Source: Closterium sp. Naga37s-1
Lineage: Eukaryota; Streptophyta; Zygnematophyceae; Desmidiales; Closteriaceae
Reading direction: 5' to 3'
NCBI GenBank assembly: GCA_947471745.1
Contig: CANJKZ010000523.1
Span: forward strand, 74,501-138,500
Length of the DNA: 64,000 nt
The translations under genes and the position numbers were made by a program. Shown here in pieces: positions 12,689 to 23,300 of this stretch (the first letter of the stretch is position 1; each line of letters begins with the position of its first letter). The notes beneath the pieces were generated by a model. That model was not told where the DNA came from. It was given only the letters and a program-made list of their open reading frames with translations, and did not search any database.

Positions 12689-13053
12689 TGTCATGCTTTT
12701 AATTGCAAGATAGAATAGAGACAATATAATTGCATGACAAAGGAATAATAGGAGTTTAGACAGTAGGGAAAATGGCGGGAAACCAAAATGATCGAGCGGG
12801 AAGAAGCGAAGGACAAAGAGTAGTGAAAGCAACGGTGTTAACAACGGTAACCAGCAGGAAATACTTAGGCAAGGAGCGGGGTGGAACAGCTTGCTTGCTC
12901 GTTTGTTCTCACATTAAGCATAATTTTGGCCTAGCGAACTTCTACAGCTAAGCAACCAGTGATGCCAACCCCGCAAGCCACCAGTGAAAGTAGCTGAGCT
13001 AGAGAGCCAGCCGAGAGCAGTAGATAGCTAAGGCACATCTGGGAACTTTTCAA
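12689..13053 (+). repeat. Gypsy terminal repeat A1 (left)
   Basis: 365 bp from TGTCATGCTTTTAATTGC to GGAACTTTTCAA. It matches A2 (45724-46103) except for point differences and about 14-15 bp (CTTCAATTCCCTAG) present only in A2. After A1 the sequence continues CAAATGAGCAAGG, whereas after A2 it runs into block B2. Confidence 0.88.
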
Positions 13054-13382
13054 CAAATGAGCAAGGATTACGACTAACGATGAACGATAGGTATGGATTA
13101 AGATCCGGTCACCGATATTGGAGAGAAGAGATTCAAGCGGCCCCGAGCTGGAGAGCGTAACTAAGCATGGCAGCGACGAACGGGCGGCGGGAAGATAACG
13201 TGCGACTATCGACTCCAGAGACAGGAGCGTATCGAACGCCGCACCAGAGAGCACGTGGAACTGAAGGATCGATGGAGGGCGGAAGGCAGGCGGCTTCAGA
13301 TCCCGGAGAAACTCCGCACGAGCTGCGATGGGCGCAGGAGACTCGAGTGCGGTGGGAACGATAGAACGTGAACAGCTCGCCC
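13054..13382 (+). other. Gypsy 5' leader, no gene seen
   Basis: Untranslated stretch between repeat A1 and the first gag ATG. The gag frame is closed by TAG at 13362-13364. A primer-binding site matching the plant initiator Met tRNA (TGGTATCAGAGC), as used by the Copia elements here, is not present. Confidence 0.6.
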
Positions 13383-13661
13383 ATGCCGATGCCCGGAATG
13401 GGACCGACAGTGCAGCAAGAAGAGGAACAATGGCTGCACCGGCACGTGGGGGGAGACACGCCAACACCCATCCGGCGCGAAATGGTGGCGACCAGGTTGA
13501 CAACTGCGCCCGAGGAACTGCCGACGCCTGACACGCATCGCGAACGCAGATGGGCCGCACCCGCACAGCCGAAGTTGGAAGTGGCGGAGCGCTTCACTGG
13601 AACTCTAGGGGTAGGACCGACACTGAACAACTATCTAATGCAGCTGGAGACAGTGAGATAC
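13383..13661 (+). pseudogene. Gypsy gag, N-terminal part (before copia A)
   Basis: Open frame starting at the ATG at 13383. Its C-terminal part (KLEVAERFTGTLGVGPTLNN, then YLMQLETVRY) resembles the start of a retrotransposon gag domain, which forms the capsid. Copia A inserts at 13662, after the GATAC target. The same frame resumes at 32583 with a tryptophan-containing stretch typical of this gag region, so the two parts were once one exon. The start codon is the first in-frame ATG after a stop, and is likely but not proven. Confidence 0.78.
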
Positions 13662-13785
13662 TGTCAAACATTGTATATGTTTGTGTTCTGTAGGCTTTAG
13701 TGGGTTTAGCCTTAGGGGGTACAACTTCTAGGGTTTCATACTTGTACTCCCAATCTTCTTAGTTCAATCACTTCTCATTCTGACA
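13662..13785 (+). repeat. Copia A 5' LTR (124 bp)
   Basis: TGTCAAACATTG to CATTCTGACA, with TGTC/GACA ends. It is very short for a Copia LTR and contains TGTATATG, a possible TATA-type signal. Confidence 0.93.
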
Positions 13786-13803
13786 TGGTATTAAGAGCCT
13801 AGG
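13786..13803 (+). promoter_or_regulatory. Copia A primer-binding site
   Basis: TGGTATTAAGAGCCTAGG immediately follows the LTR. It resembles the complement of initiator Met tRNA 3' ends used by plant Copia elements (TGGTATCAGAGC), with changes. Confidence 0.75.
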
Positions 13804-14421
13804 TTAGGGACCTAGGACCGCTTACCTAAGGGCCCACCATTCCGCTAGAGGTGCCCTCGTGCGCCCTACCGTCTTAGCGCCCTCGTGCGTCTCTCTCCTA
13901 GTGCACCCTCGCGCGCCCTCCTCTCACGCTGCTCGTTTGCAGCCCGCTAGCAGCCCGAGCGCGGCCCCGCGTTTTTAGCGCGAGTAGCCTGTTAGCCGCC
14001 TAGGGCGGCCCGATTTTTCTCGCGCGCGCCAGTAGGCCGTCGCCCGTAGGCCCCGCTCGCCCCTAGGCCGACGCTCGACCCACCGCCGCCCGCCCGCAGG
14101 TCGCAGCCCGCGCGCAGCGGCGATCGCGCGTCGGCTGCTGCAGCTCGCGCTTAGCCGCCGCACGAATGCAGCCGCGGCCCGCGCGCAACCGCACCCTAGG
14201 CGCCGCCGCGCACCGTGCATAGGCCCGCCGTCGCGCCGCCCTACCTGCCCCAGCCGCGCCGCCCGAGTCGCGTCGCCCGAGTCGCGCCGCCCTGATCGAG
14301 CCGCGCCGCCCCACCTGCAGCAACTGCTGTTCCTGTTCCTGCTACAGCTACTACTGCTACTGCTCTTACTGCTACTACTGCTACTGCTACTGCTGCTACT
14401 GCTACTGCTGCTACTGCCACT
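13804..14421 (+). other. Copia A GC-rich leader
   Basis: Non-coding leader before the gag ATG. It has GCGCCCTCGTGCG repeats (about 13850-13930), CGCGCCGCCC-type repeats (about 14210-14310) and a CTACTGCTG trinucleotide tract (14333-14417) ending just before ATG. Open frames on the minus strand here are repeat artefacts. Confidence 0.75.
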
Positions 14422-17400
14422 ATGGCCAGTCCTACCGTTCTCACTTTTGACTCTGAGGGCCGTCCGATTAAGTTTGACGTTTGGCTCGATGACCTGCACC
14501 TGTTCCTCCAGATCACTGCCAAGGACGATGTTTCCCTGTTTGACCACACGTCCGGCGTAGCCCCCGCTCCTGCTGCTACTGCTGACAGTACAGCTCGCTC
14601 ACAGTGGCAGACCCGTGATGCTCACGCTCGCCTAGCCGTTCGCAGCCACCTGCCGTTAGATGAGCGCGAGCACTTTGGCTAGCATAAGACCGCTAAGGAG
14701 CTGTACGATGCTGTAGTTGCGCGCTACTCCTCCCCTGCTACTGCTGCGATAGGCTGTCTCTCGCTGCCCTATCTTTTCCCCGATCTGTCCGCCTTTGCCA
14801 CTGTAGCTGACCTCATCACTCACCTCCGTACTAGTGATCTCCGCTACCGTGCCGCGCTTCCTCCTGATTTCCTCGCCAAGAACCCTCCCCCGATGTACCT
14901 CACACTCTACCACCTAGTCACTCGCCTCCCTGACTCTCTTCGCGCTGTCAGGGACCACTTTCTCGCCCTCTCTCCCACTGACCTCACTGTCGACCTGCTC
15001 GAGAAGGAGCTCCTTGCAGCTGAGACTAGCATTGTAGCTGTAGGTGCCTCTCGTGGCGACCCTCACACTCCCTTCTTTGAGGGATGTTCCCCCTCCCCCC
15101 TTCTCCCCTCCATTGCATCTGCTGCTGCTGTCGACTACCTCGGTGCTGAGGAGGTCGGGGCTGCGTCTGCTCCTAGTTGGAGGCGCAATGGCGGCAAGGG
15201 CAAGGGGGGCAAGGGTGGCGGAGGTGGAGGAGGGGGCGGCGGTAGTGGAGGGGGTGGAGGAGGCGGGGGTGGTGGCGGTGGTGGGAGTGGTGCTGGTGGT
15301 GGGGGGGTCAGTGGCGGAGGCGGGGGTGGTGGCGGCGGCGGTGGTGGGGGTGGCGGGGGTGGTAGTGGTAGTGGTGGCGGCGGTGGAGCTGGTGGCGGGC
15401 GCGGTGGAGCGGCGCAGCGTGGGGGGTTCGGCGGTGGCCAGAGGCAGCAGCAGCAGCGTCCCAGCGAGACCCCATCCTCCCAGCAGCTTCGTGAGTGGTA
15501 CTCTCAGCGTGGGGGGTCTGGGGGTGGAGGTACCTGCCCGTACGTTATCCGCACAGGTGACCGCACTGGCCAGACCTGTGGGAGGTTCCACACAGCACAG
15601 CGCTGCTTCTTTCGTCTCGACGACGCCTGGCGCGCGCAGTTTCCTGACGCCACTGAGCTGCCTCGCTGGGCTGATCTGATGAGAAAGAACATTGATATCT
15701 TTGCTCTTGATTTTGATGCTATCCTTGGTGCCATGTATGCATTGACTGTTAGTGGAGAGGGTGACTGTTACCTGCGTGTCCCGCCCGACCCGGGCATTAG
15801 GACCAGTGAGGCTGCCGCACTAGGTGCTCGTGTGTCTGTTGCCCCAGGTGCTGGTGAGGCTGCCGATCTAGGTGCTAGTGTGTCTGTTGCCCCAGGTGCT
15901 GGTGAGGCTGCTGCTCTAGGTACTCGTGAGTCTGCGCCCTCTGGTACTGCGTCTACTGAGGCACTGCACACCTTCACACTGGACTCAGGTGCTTCCCACT
16001 GTTTCTTTCGTGACCGCACTGCCCTTGAGCAGCTTGCTCGGCCAGTTGCAGTCTCCCTCGCTGACCCCTCTGGGGGTCCGGTCATTGCGACCTCCTCCAC
16101 TGTCCTCCCTTGTCCTGCGGTTCCGTCGGGCACACTGTCAGGTCTCTACCTCCCCTCGTTCTCTACGAACTTGGTGGCGGGTCGTGCGCTCCAGGACGGG
16201 GGTGTCCACCAATTCACCCCTGCCTACGAGCGCGTGACACACTGCACGTGTGCTCGGACGGGTCGCCACCTGGCTACCTTCACTCGGCAGCCGGGGTCGG
16301 ACCTGTACACACTGACCACTGAGTCCCCTCAGGTAGTTGCGTCTGCGTCTGCGTCAGGTCAGCTGTCAACCCCCTGCTCGTGTCGCTCCCAGTCGCACGA
16401 GACCGTCCTCTGGCACCACCGCCTTGGTCACCCGTCAGTGCAGCGCCTTCGTGGCATGCACTCCCGGTACCTTGTCTCTGGTCTTCCCAGGGTTCTCCCT
16501 CCCCTTCCACCCTCGCCTGCTCCTCCCTGTCTTCCCTGTGTCGAGGGGCGGCAGCGCGCCGCTCCTCACTCCTCCTCGTTTCCCCCGACGACTACTCCCC
16601 TGCAGACCCTACACATGGACGTGTGGGGCCCAGCCCGCGTCCGTGGACAGGGTCACGAGAGGTACTTCTTGATAGTTGTTGAGGACTACTCGCGCTACAC
16701 CACGGTCTTCCCCTTGCGCACCAAGGGTGAAGTCCCTGATGTTTTGATCCCTTGGATCCGCGCTGCCCGTCTCCAGCTCAGCGAGAGGTTCCACTCGGAC
16801 TTTCCTGTTCTGCGTCTGCACTCTGACAGAGGTGGGGAGTTTTCCTCCGACCTCTTGCGGGACTTTTGTCGTGGGGAGGGCATTGAGCAGTCGTTCACGC
16901 TTCCGGCCTCTCCACAGCAGAATGGGGTTGCTGAGCGCCGCATTGGCTTGGTCATGGAGGTCGCTCGTACCTCCTTGATCCATGCGGCTGCCCCCCACTT
17001 TCTGTGGCCGTTTGCGGTCCGATACGCTGCGCATCAGCTCAACCTCTGGCCCCGTGTCTCCGTTCCGGAGACTTCGCCGACACTGCGTTGGACGGGAGAG
17101 GTTGGCGATGCGTCGGTGTTCCGGGTCTGGGGATCTCGTGCTTTTGTCCGCGATACGTCCGCGGACAAGCTCTCCTCCCGCGCTGTTCCTTGTGTCTTCC
17201 TTGGCTTTGTCCCGGACGCGTCTGGTTGGCAGTTTTACCACGCCACCTCGCGCCGTGTCCTGCCCTCTCAGGACGTCACTTTTGACGAGTCGGTCCCCTA
17301 CTACCGCCTCTTCCCCTACCGCACTGCCCCGCTCCCCCCCCCGCCTCTCTTCCTCGCACCAGGTGCTGCTGTGGTAGACCCCCTCCCCCCTCAGGGTGCC

Positions 17401-19490
17401 GCTCCCTCAGGTGTGTCCCAGGTAGACCCGGTTGAGCCTGTCGAGGTAGCTGTCGACTCTCGTCCTGCTAGGGGTGCTGAGCCTGAGCGTGCGGAGCCTG
17501 GGGGTGCGGAGCCTGGGGGTGCGGAGCCTGGGGGGGCTGAGCCTGAGCGTGAGGAGTCTGGGGGTACTGAGCCTGGGGGTGCTGAGTCTGAGGGTGCTGA
17601 GCCTGAGAGTGCTACGTCTGAGGGTACTGAGCCTAGGGGTGCTGCGACTGACAGTGCTGCGCGTGGAGGCGCTCCCTCTTCACAGCAGCTGCGGGAGTGG
17701 TACTCGCGGTACTGCAGCCTCAGGAGGGGCGCTTCTGGGGCTAGGGGTGCTGCGGGAGCTGGTACTCGTGGTTCCCCGCCTAGGCGGGAGCCGCCCTCTC
17801 CCCAGCGGCTCCGAGAGTGGTACGCTCGGCGCTGCAGTCTCCGGAGTGGCGCTACTGGTGCTTTGGACCCTGGAGCTGGAGCTGCTGCTGGTGCAGCGGA
17901 CCCTGGAGCTGGAGTTTCTGCTGGTGCTGGTGCTGCTGGTGCAGGAGCTGCTGGTGGTGCTGCTGGAGGTGCTGCTGGTGCTGGAGCTGCTGGAGGCGCT
18001 GCTCGTGCTGGAGGTACTGCTGGTGCTGGAGCTGCTGGAGGCGCTGCTGGTGCTGGAGGTACTACTGGTGCTGGAGCTGCTGGAGGTACTGCTGGTGCTG
18101 GAGCTGCTGGAGCCGCTGGTTCTGGAGGTGCTCGTACTGGAGGTACTGGAGCTGCTGGGACTGGAGCTGCTGCGGGGGTTGGAGCTGGAGGTACTGGAGC
18201 TGCTGGGGTTACTGGTGGTGCTGCGGGAGTTGTAGCTGGAGACCCTGGGGCTGAGGGTGCTGGTGCTGTCTCTGCTGGTTCAGGAGGTGCTGAGCGGCCG
18301 CGGCCGTACTACGTTCCGCTCCTTCAGCAGGCTCTTGGACTCCCGCCCTCCACTGTTCTTTCTCCTCCCCTACTGAGTCCACCACCTGTCCAGTCGCAGT
18401 CACAGTTACCGCTTGCCTCTCCGCTGCCTGGTCCTTCTCCTTACGCTGGGCCGACTAGAGGTCTTACGGAGCGTCGTGAGCCTGAGTCTCGTCCTGCGTC
18501 GCCTGAGTCTCGTCCTGAGTCGCCTGAGTCTCGTCCAGAGTCGCCTGTTCGCGCTGTCCGCGCTGGTCGTCGTGCTCCGCGACAGCGTCCTCCTCCTGTA
18601 CTTGGCACTCACTATATGACTCTGCGTCCTTCCACTGCTCCACAGCGTGTCCCTCTGCCGTCTCCTCCTGCGTCCTCTCTTCCTGACGTTGCTGACCCGC
18701 CGTCAGACCTTGCTCGTGCTGCCAGTCCTACTGTCACGCGTCTTCTCGCTACTATTGTCACTGACCCTTCCTTTGAGTCCACTGCTGCGTCTGCTCTAGT
18801 TGCTGAGCTTGTTGACTTTGCTGCCGCCTGTCGTCTAGACTACGCCGCTAGCCTTGTTGCTGAGTCTGAGTCTGTCTGTCCTCCGTCCGTCGGGGGTGCG
18901 TGTGCTCTTGGCACAGACGTCCTTGAGGACAGACAGGAGGAGTTTGAGTGCTTTGCCGCTGCTTTACCTCATCTCGTGTCCATGCTGATTGCCCCTGAGG
19001 GAGACCCGGATGCACCAGACATCCCGACCCCGCGCTCTTACGCAGAGGCGATTGAGGGTCCCTACTCCTCTCAGTGGCAGACAGCCATGGACGCAGAGAT
19101 GGCTTCCTGGAAGTCCACAGGCACCTACGTCGACGAGGTTCCCCCACCTGGGGCGAACATCGTCAGTGGCATGTGGATTTTCAGGGTGAAGCGGCCGCCG
19201 GGTTCTCCGCCTGTCTTCAAGGCGCGTTACGTTGCACGAGGCTTCAGTCAGCGAGAGGGAGTTGACTTCTTTCAGACCTTCTCCCCGACCCCGAAGATGA
19301 CCACTCTTCGGGTTCTGCTGCACGTCGCCGCTCAGCGTGACTACGAGCTCCACTCTCTTGACTTCAGCACTGCTTTCCTACAGGGCAGTCTGCACGAGGA
19401 GATCTGGCTGCGACGCCCACCTGGCTTCACTGGGTCGTTCCCTGCTGGTACCCAGTGGAGCCTCCGGCGGCCAGTCTACGGTCTCCGCCA
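14422..19490 (+). pseudogene. Copia A gag-pol, 5' part (gag to RT)
   Basis: ATG at 14422 follows the leader. Gag begins with VLTFDSEGRPIKFDVWLDDL. One TAG at 14680-14682 interrupts it, in the position of Gln in copia D, and the same frame then stays open to 19490. Order: gag; a poly-Gly stretch (15210-15420); an expanded zinc knuckle C-x13-C-x3-H-x4-C (about 15535-15600); protease DSGA (15982-15993); the GAG-pre-integrase motif LWHHRLGHPSVQRL; integrase with HMDVWGP, LHSDRGGEF and AERRIG; a long AEPGG / Gly-Ala linker (about 17460-18290); RT from AMDAEMASWKSTGTYVDEVP to RRPVYGLR. The B tandem cuts it at 19491, before the YVDD catalytic motif, so RT is incomplete. Confidence 0.9.
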
Positions 19491-20310
19491 TGTTATAGTC
19501 ACAATAGGCTTGAATGTGCCTAAAACGAAAGATAGAGAGCACAGACGGATTTCTGCACAGCGGCTTCAAACGTTGATAGCGTTCTGCTCACAGCTGCAAA
19601 TGACCTGATTCAAATTGGATCTGGAGCGTCTTCACGTCGTCTACAATTAGCAATTTAGATTGCACGATTTGATAAAGAATTGACGACACAGCGTCGGTTT
19701 GAACGAACGGTGCTATGGCAGCCACTATAGTCTTAGAACACAAGATAGGAAGAGTTACGAGTTGGGAATGACTCCCAGCTCCTACAAACCCCAAGAGCCG
19801 AGGTACAGTGATGTGGAACAGTGCCACACTGTCCCCAACCACGAAGGGTCTCGAAACTACCCTTCACTAGGGCCTACACCAAGTGAAATGTTACACTACA
19901 CAAAGTAATGTAACTATCTTCAATATCTTGAGGTGTACCCTTTTTGGCGAGCTTCGAAATCACTTGAGGCTTGACACCAAGGCTCGGGCTCTTCATCACA
20001 AACTCATCCTTGAGTTCTTGATGGGTCTGCTGCACACACCTGCGACACGCCGAACGTTCGACACAGGACAAAATAGAAACCGCGCACGACAAAATAGAAA
20101 CCGCGCGCGAGACACAAACGACCGCGTAACATGCGTCTAGCGATAACTCGCTATTGACTCGACACACACACTCGACATCATGACTCAACATTCACACACA
20201 ATTATAAGCATGAAATATATATTATCCCATGCCCTCATACCATTCCATACACACACACATTCACGCACACGGACAACAAGCCGAGTGCAAATTGTAGGGT
20301 TGCACCAACA
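19491..20310 (-). repeat. Copia B LTR1 (820 bp)
   Basis: TGTTATAG to CCAACA, giving TGTT/AACA ends. The first 400 bp or so closely match LTR2 and LTR3. The part from about 19910 to 20130 is clearly diverged, including a duplicated GACAAAATAGAAACCGCGC near 20065-20110. This suggests a recombinant LTR. Confidence 0.9.
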
Positions 20311-20351
20311 AACTCCCCCTCGGATTGTTGGCCTTAGGATATGTTGCTCTC

Positions 20352-23300
20352 TCAGTTCAGAGCCATCCCAGCCAGCTTGCAACACTTCCAATGCTGCTGC
20401 TCCACCAGCCTCTTGGTCATCATGTCAGCCGGCTGCCCCGTGGTCTTCACGTAGCGCAACTCAACTTCACCCGCGGTTACCATGCTCCTCGTCCAATGCC
20501 ACTTCACCCTCATGTGCTTCGTGAGTCCATGCAACACAGGGTTCTTAGCAAGAGCAATGGCACCCTGGCTGTCACAGTACAGTGGGGTAGGTCCTTGCTG
20601 CTCCTCCCCCAATTCAGCCAACAAACGCCGCTGCCACACAATCTCCCGTACGGCACGGAAGAGTGCCATGTACTCGGACTCCACCGAGCTCAAAGCTTGG
20701 TCAACCTGCTTCTTGCTCTCCCAAGCAGTTGGGCCTCCACCAACACAGCATATGAAGCCTCCCACACTTGTCATGTCCTCTGGTTCTGATGCATATGAAG
20801 CATCCGAGTAGGCGGTGAGGAACAAACGCCCGGGTTCAACACCATCCGCGCCCTTTTGGCGCCTTTGTGCCGCCGCCGAGTATTGCAGCCCAACGGTCGG
20901 TGTTTGGCCAAGATACTTGGCCACCCTCATTCCAGCTGCTACCTGCTCCTCATTAGGGCATTGCACAACCCTAGCCAGCTGCCCGGTAGCAAACGCGACG
21001 TCCGGTCGGGTGTTTACCGCCGCATACATGAGGCTGCCCACCAACGAGTGAAATCGGCGCCTCTCCTCTTCACCAACGCTCTCCTCCTCTGGTCCCTTCA
21101 CACACTTGAACCCAGAGGGAAAGGGTGTAGCCACATGGCCTTCACTCTGCCCAAAGTTGGCAGACAATGCCTCCAGGTACTTTCGTTGATGCACCCGCAT
21201 GCACCGCTTCTCCACATCTCGTTCGATGTGGAGCCCAAGGTAGAAGCTCACGTCACCAAGGGCCTTGCACTTGAACTTGTCTTGAAGCTTCAGCATCACC
21301 TCCTTCACAAGGTCAGAAGAGGGTGAGAAAATGAGGATGTCATCCACATAAACCACCATGAAACTCCTCTGCTCCCCCTCGCCAAGCATGAACAAGGAGT
21401 GATCGGCCGTTGAGGGAGTGAAGCCGATCCCCTCCAACACTTCGCGCAGCTTCATGTACCATTGCCTAGGGGCCTGCTTCAGCCCATAGAGGGCCTTCTT
21501 CAGCTTCCACACTCTGCCACTACCATCATCAAACCCCTCTGGCTGCGCCATAAAAATCTCCTCCTCAAGGATGCCGTTAAGGAATGCCGTTACGATGTCC
21601 ATTTGCTTTACTACCCATCCTTTGATGGCGGCTCCCGCGAATAGGGTTCGCAGCGTCGTCGGCTTCACCACAGGGGCAAACAGCTCCTTGAAGTCCACCT
21701 TCTCCTTCTGCTGGTACCCCTTGGCTACAAGCCTAGACTTGTAGCGCTCGATCTTGCCGTCGGCATCCGACTTGATTTTGAAGAGCCACTTGGACGTTAT
21801 CGCCGTACGCCCCTCCGGTAGCTCCACCAATTCAAACGTGTCATTCTCCTCAATACTCTTCAGCTCACTCTCCATGGCCTTCTTCCACTCCTCAGCGTCA
21901 CTACTCTCCAAAGCCTCCTTGAGAGTTGCTGGTTCTCCCGGCATCTCCACCGGAGAGAAGAACGCGAAGGCACACTCCTCGTAGTCACTCTCCTCGTCGT
22001 CTCCGACCATCATTGCCGCTCCGGCCAGGGCTGTCTTGCCCTGCTTTCCCGGCGCATCATAGGTCAGCCTATTAGGGGGTTGAACTCTCCTCTTCCCCCT
22101 TCCTTCCTCCTCAGCTGCAGGGACTTGAAGGCCTTGGCGTTGCTGCGGTGTGGCTCGAATCCGTGGAGCACTCGTAGTACGGGAAGGGAGTGACGGTGCA
22201 CGCTCGCTCACTTGCTGCACCTCCTCCTCTTCTTCCTCTGCATCATTGGCCTCCTCTCCCCCATTCACAAGGGAGGATTGCCTTGTGGTTGTGCTGCCGC
22301 TGCTTAGCTCCAAAGGCAGCTCCACATGCTCCAAACCGGAACTCTTCACCTCCCCAAACCGCACGTCTATCTTCGCCTCATTCTCCGCCTTCCAATCCTT
22401 GTACATGAAGTTCTCCATGAACTTGCAGTCCCTGCTCACCAAGAACTTCTTGGTGAATGGGTCCCAAAGAAGCCATCCCTTGCTGTTTTGAGCCATGCCC
22501 AAGTGCACGGCCCACACCGCCTTGGCACCAAGCTTGTTGTGCCGAAGATGCTTAGGCACGAGCGCCATGCACATGCACCCGAACACCCGAAGCATATCCA
22601 CCTTTGGCTTCCTTCCTAGCCACTCCACATAGGGCACCCATTTGTCTGCTCCCACATGAGTCAAGGCTCTGTTCTTGGCCACACACGCGCTCCGCACCGC
22701 ATCAGGCCAGAAATAGTCGGGTAGCCCGGCTTCAATGAGCAACCCGCGTGCCGCCTCCGTGATTGTGCGGTTCGCTCGCTCGGCGATGCCGTTCATTGCA
22801 GGGGAGTATGGCATGGTGAGGGAGTGCCGAATACCATTCTTCTTCAGCCACAACCCAAACTCCTTGCTCAGGAACTCTCCCCCTCGATCGGTGCGGATTG
22901 ACTTGACTAGACGGTCTTGTTGCCGCTCCACCATCGGGAACCAATCCGTCTTCAACGTTTCAGCCACGTCGCTCTTCTTGGCCAGCACGTACACCCAAGT
23001 CATGCGGGTGTAGACGTCGACAATGGTGAGAAAATACTCAGCTCCAACAGCTCCAAGCTTCAGGGGGGCCACCACGTCCATCACCACCTCATCAAGCGGT
23101 GCCTTTGCCGTTGCCTCCGAACTAGGGAACGGAAACCGGGTGAACTTGGCTTGAATGCACGTCGGGCAGCCAAGCACCTCATCGGGCTCCCCCTTCACAC
23201 GTATGCCAGCAACCATCTCATTCTTCACTAGCTGCTGCAAGATGGGCAGGGCCACATGCCCCATGCGCCGATGCAAGGTGAGCCAATCACACTCCCCCGT

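Noticed and set aside
14914..15591. 225-codon Thr/Pro-rich frame on the minus strand
   Set aside because: Antisense shadow of the copia A gag and poly-Gly region.
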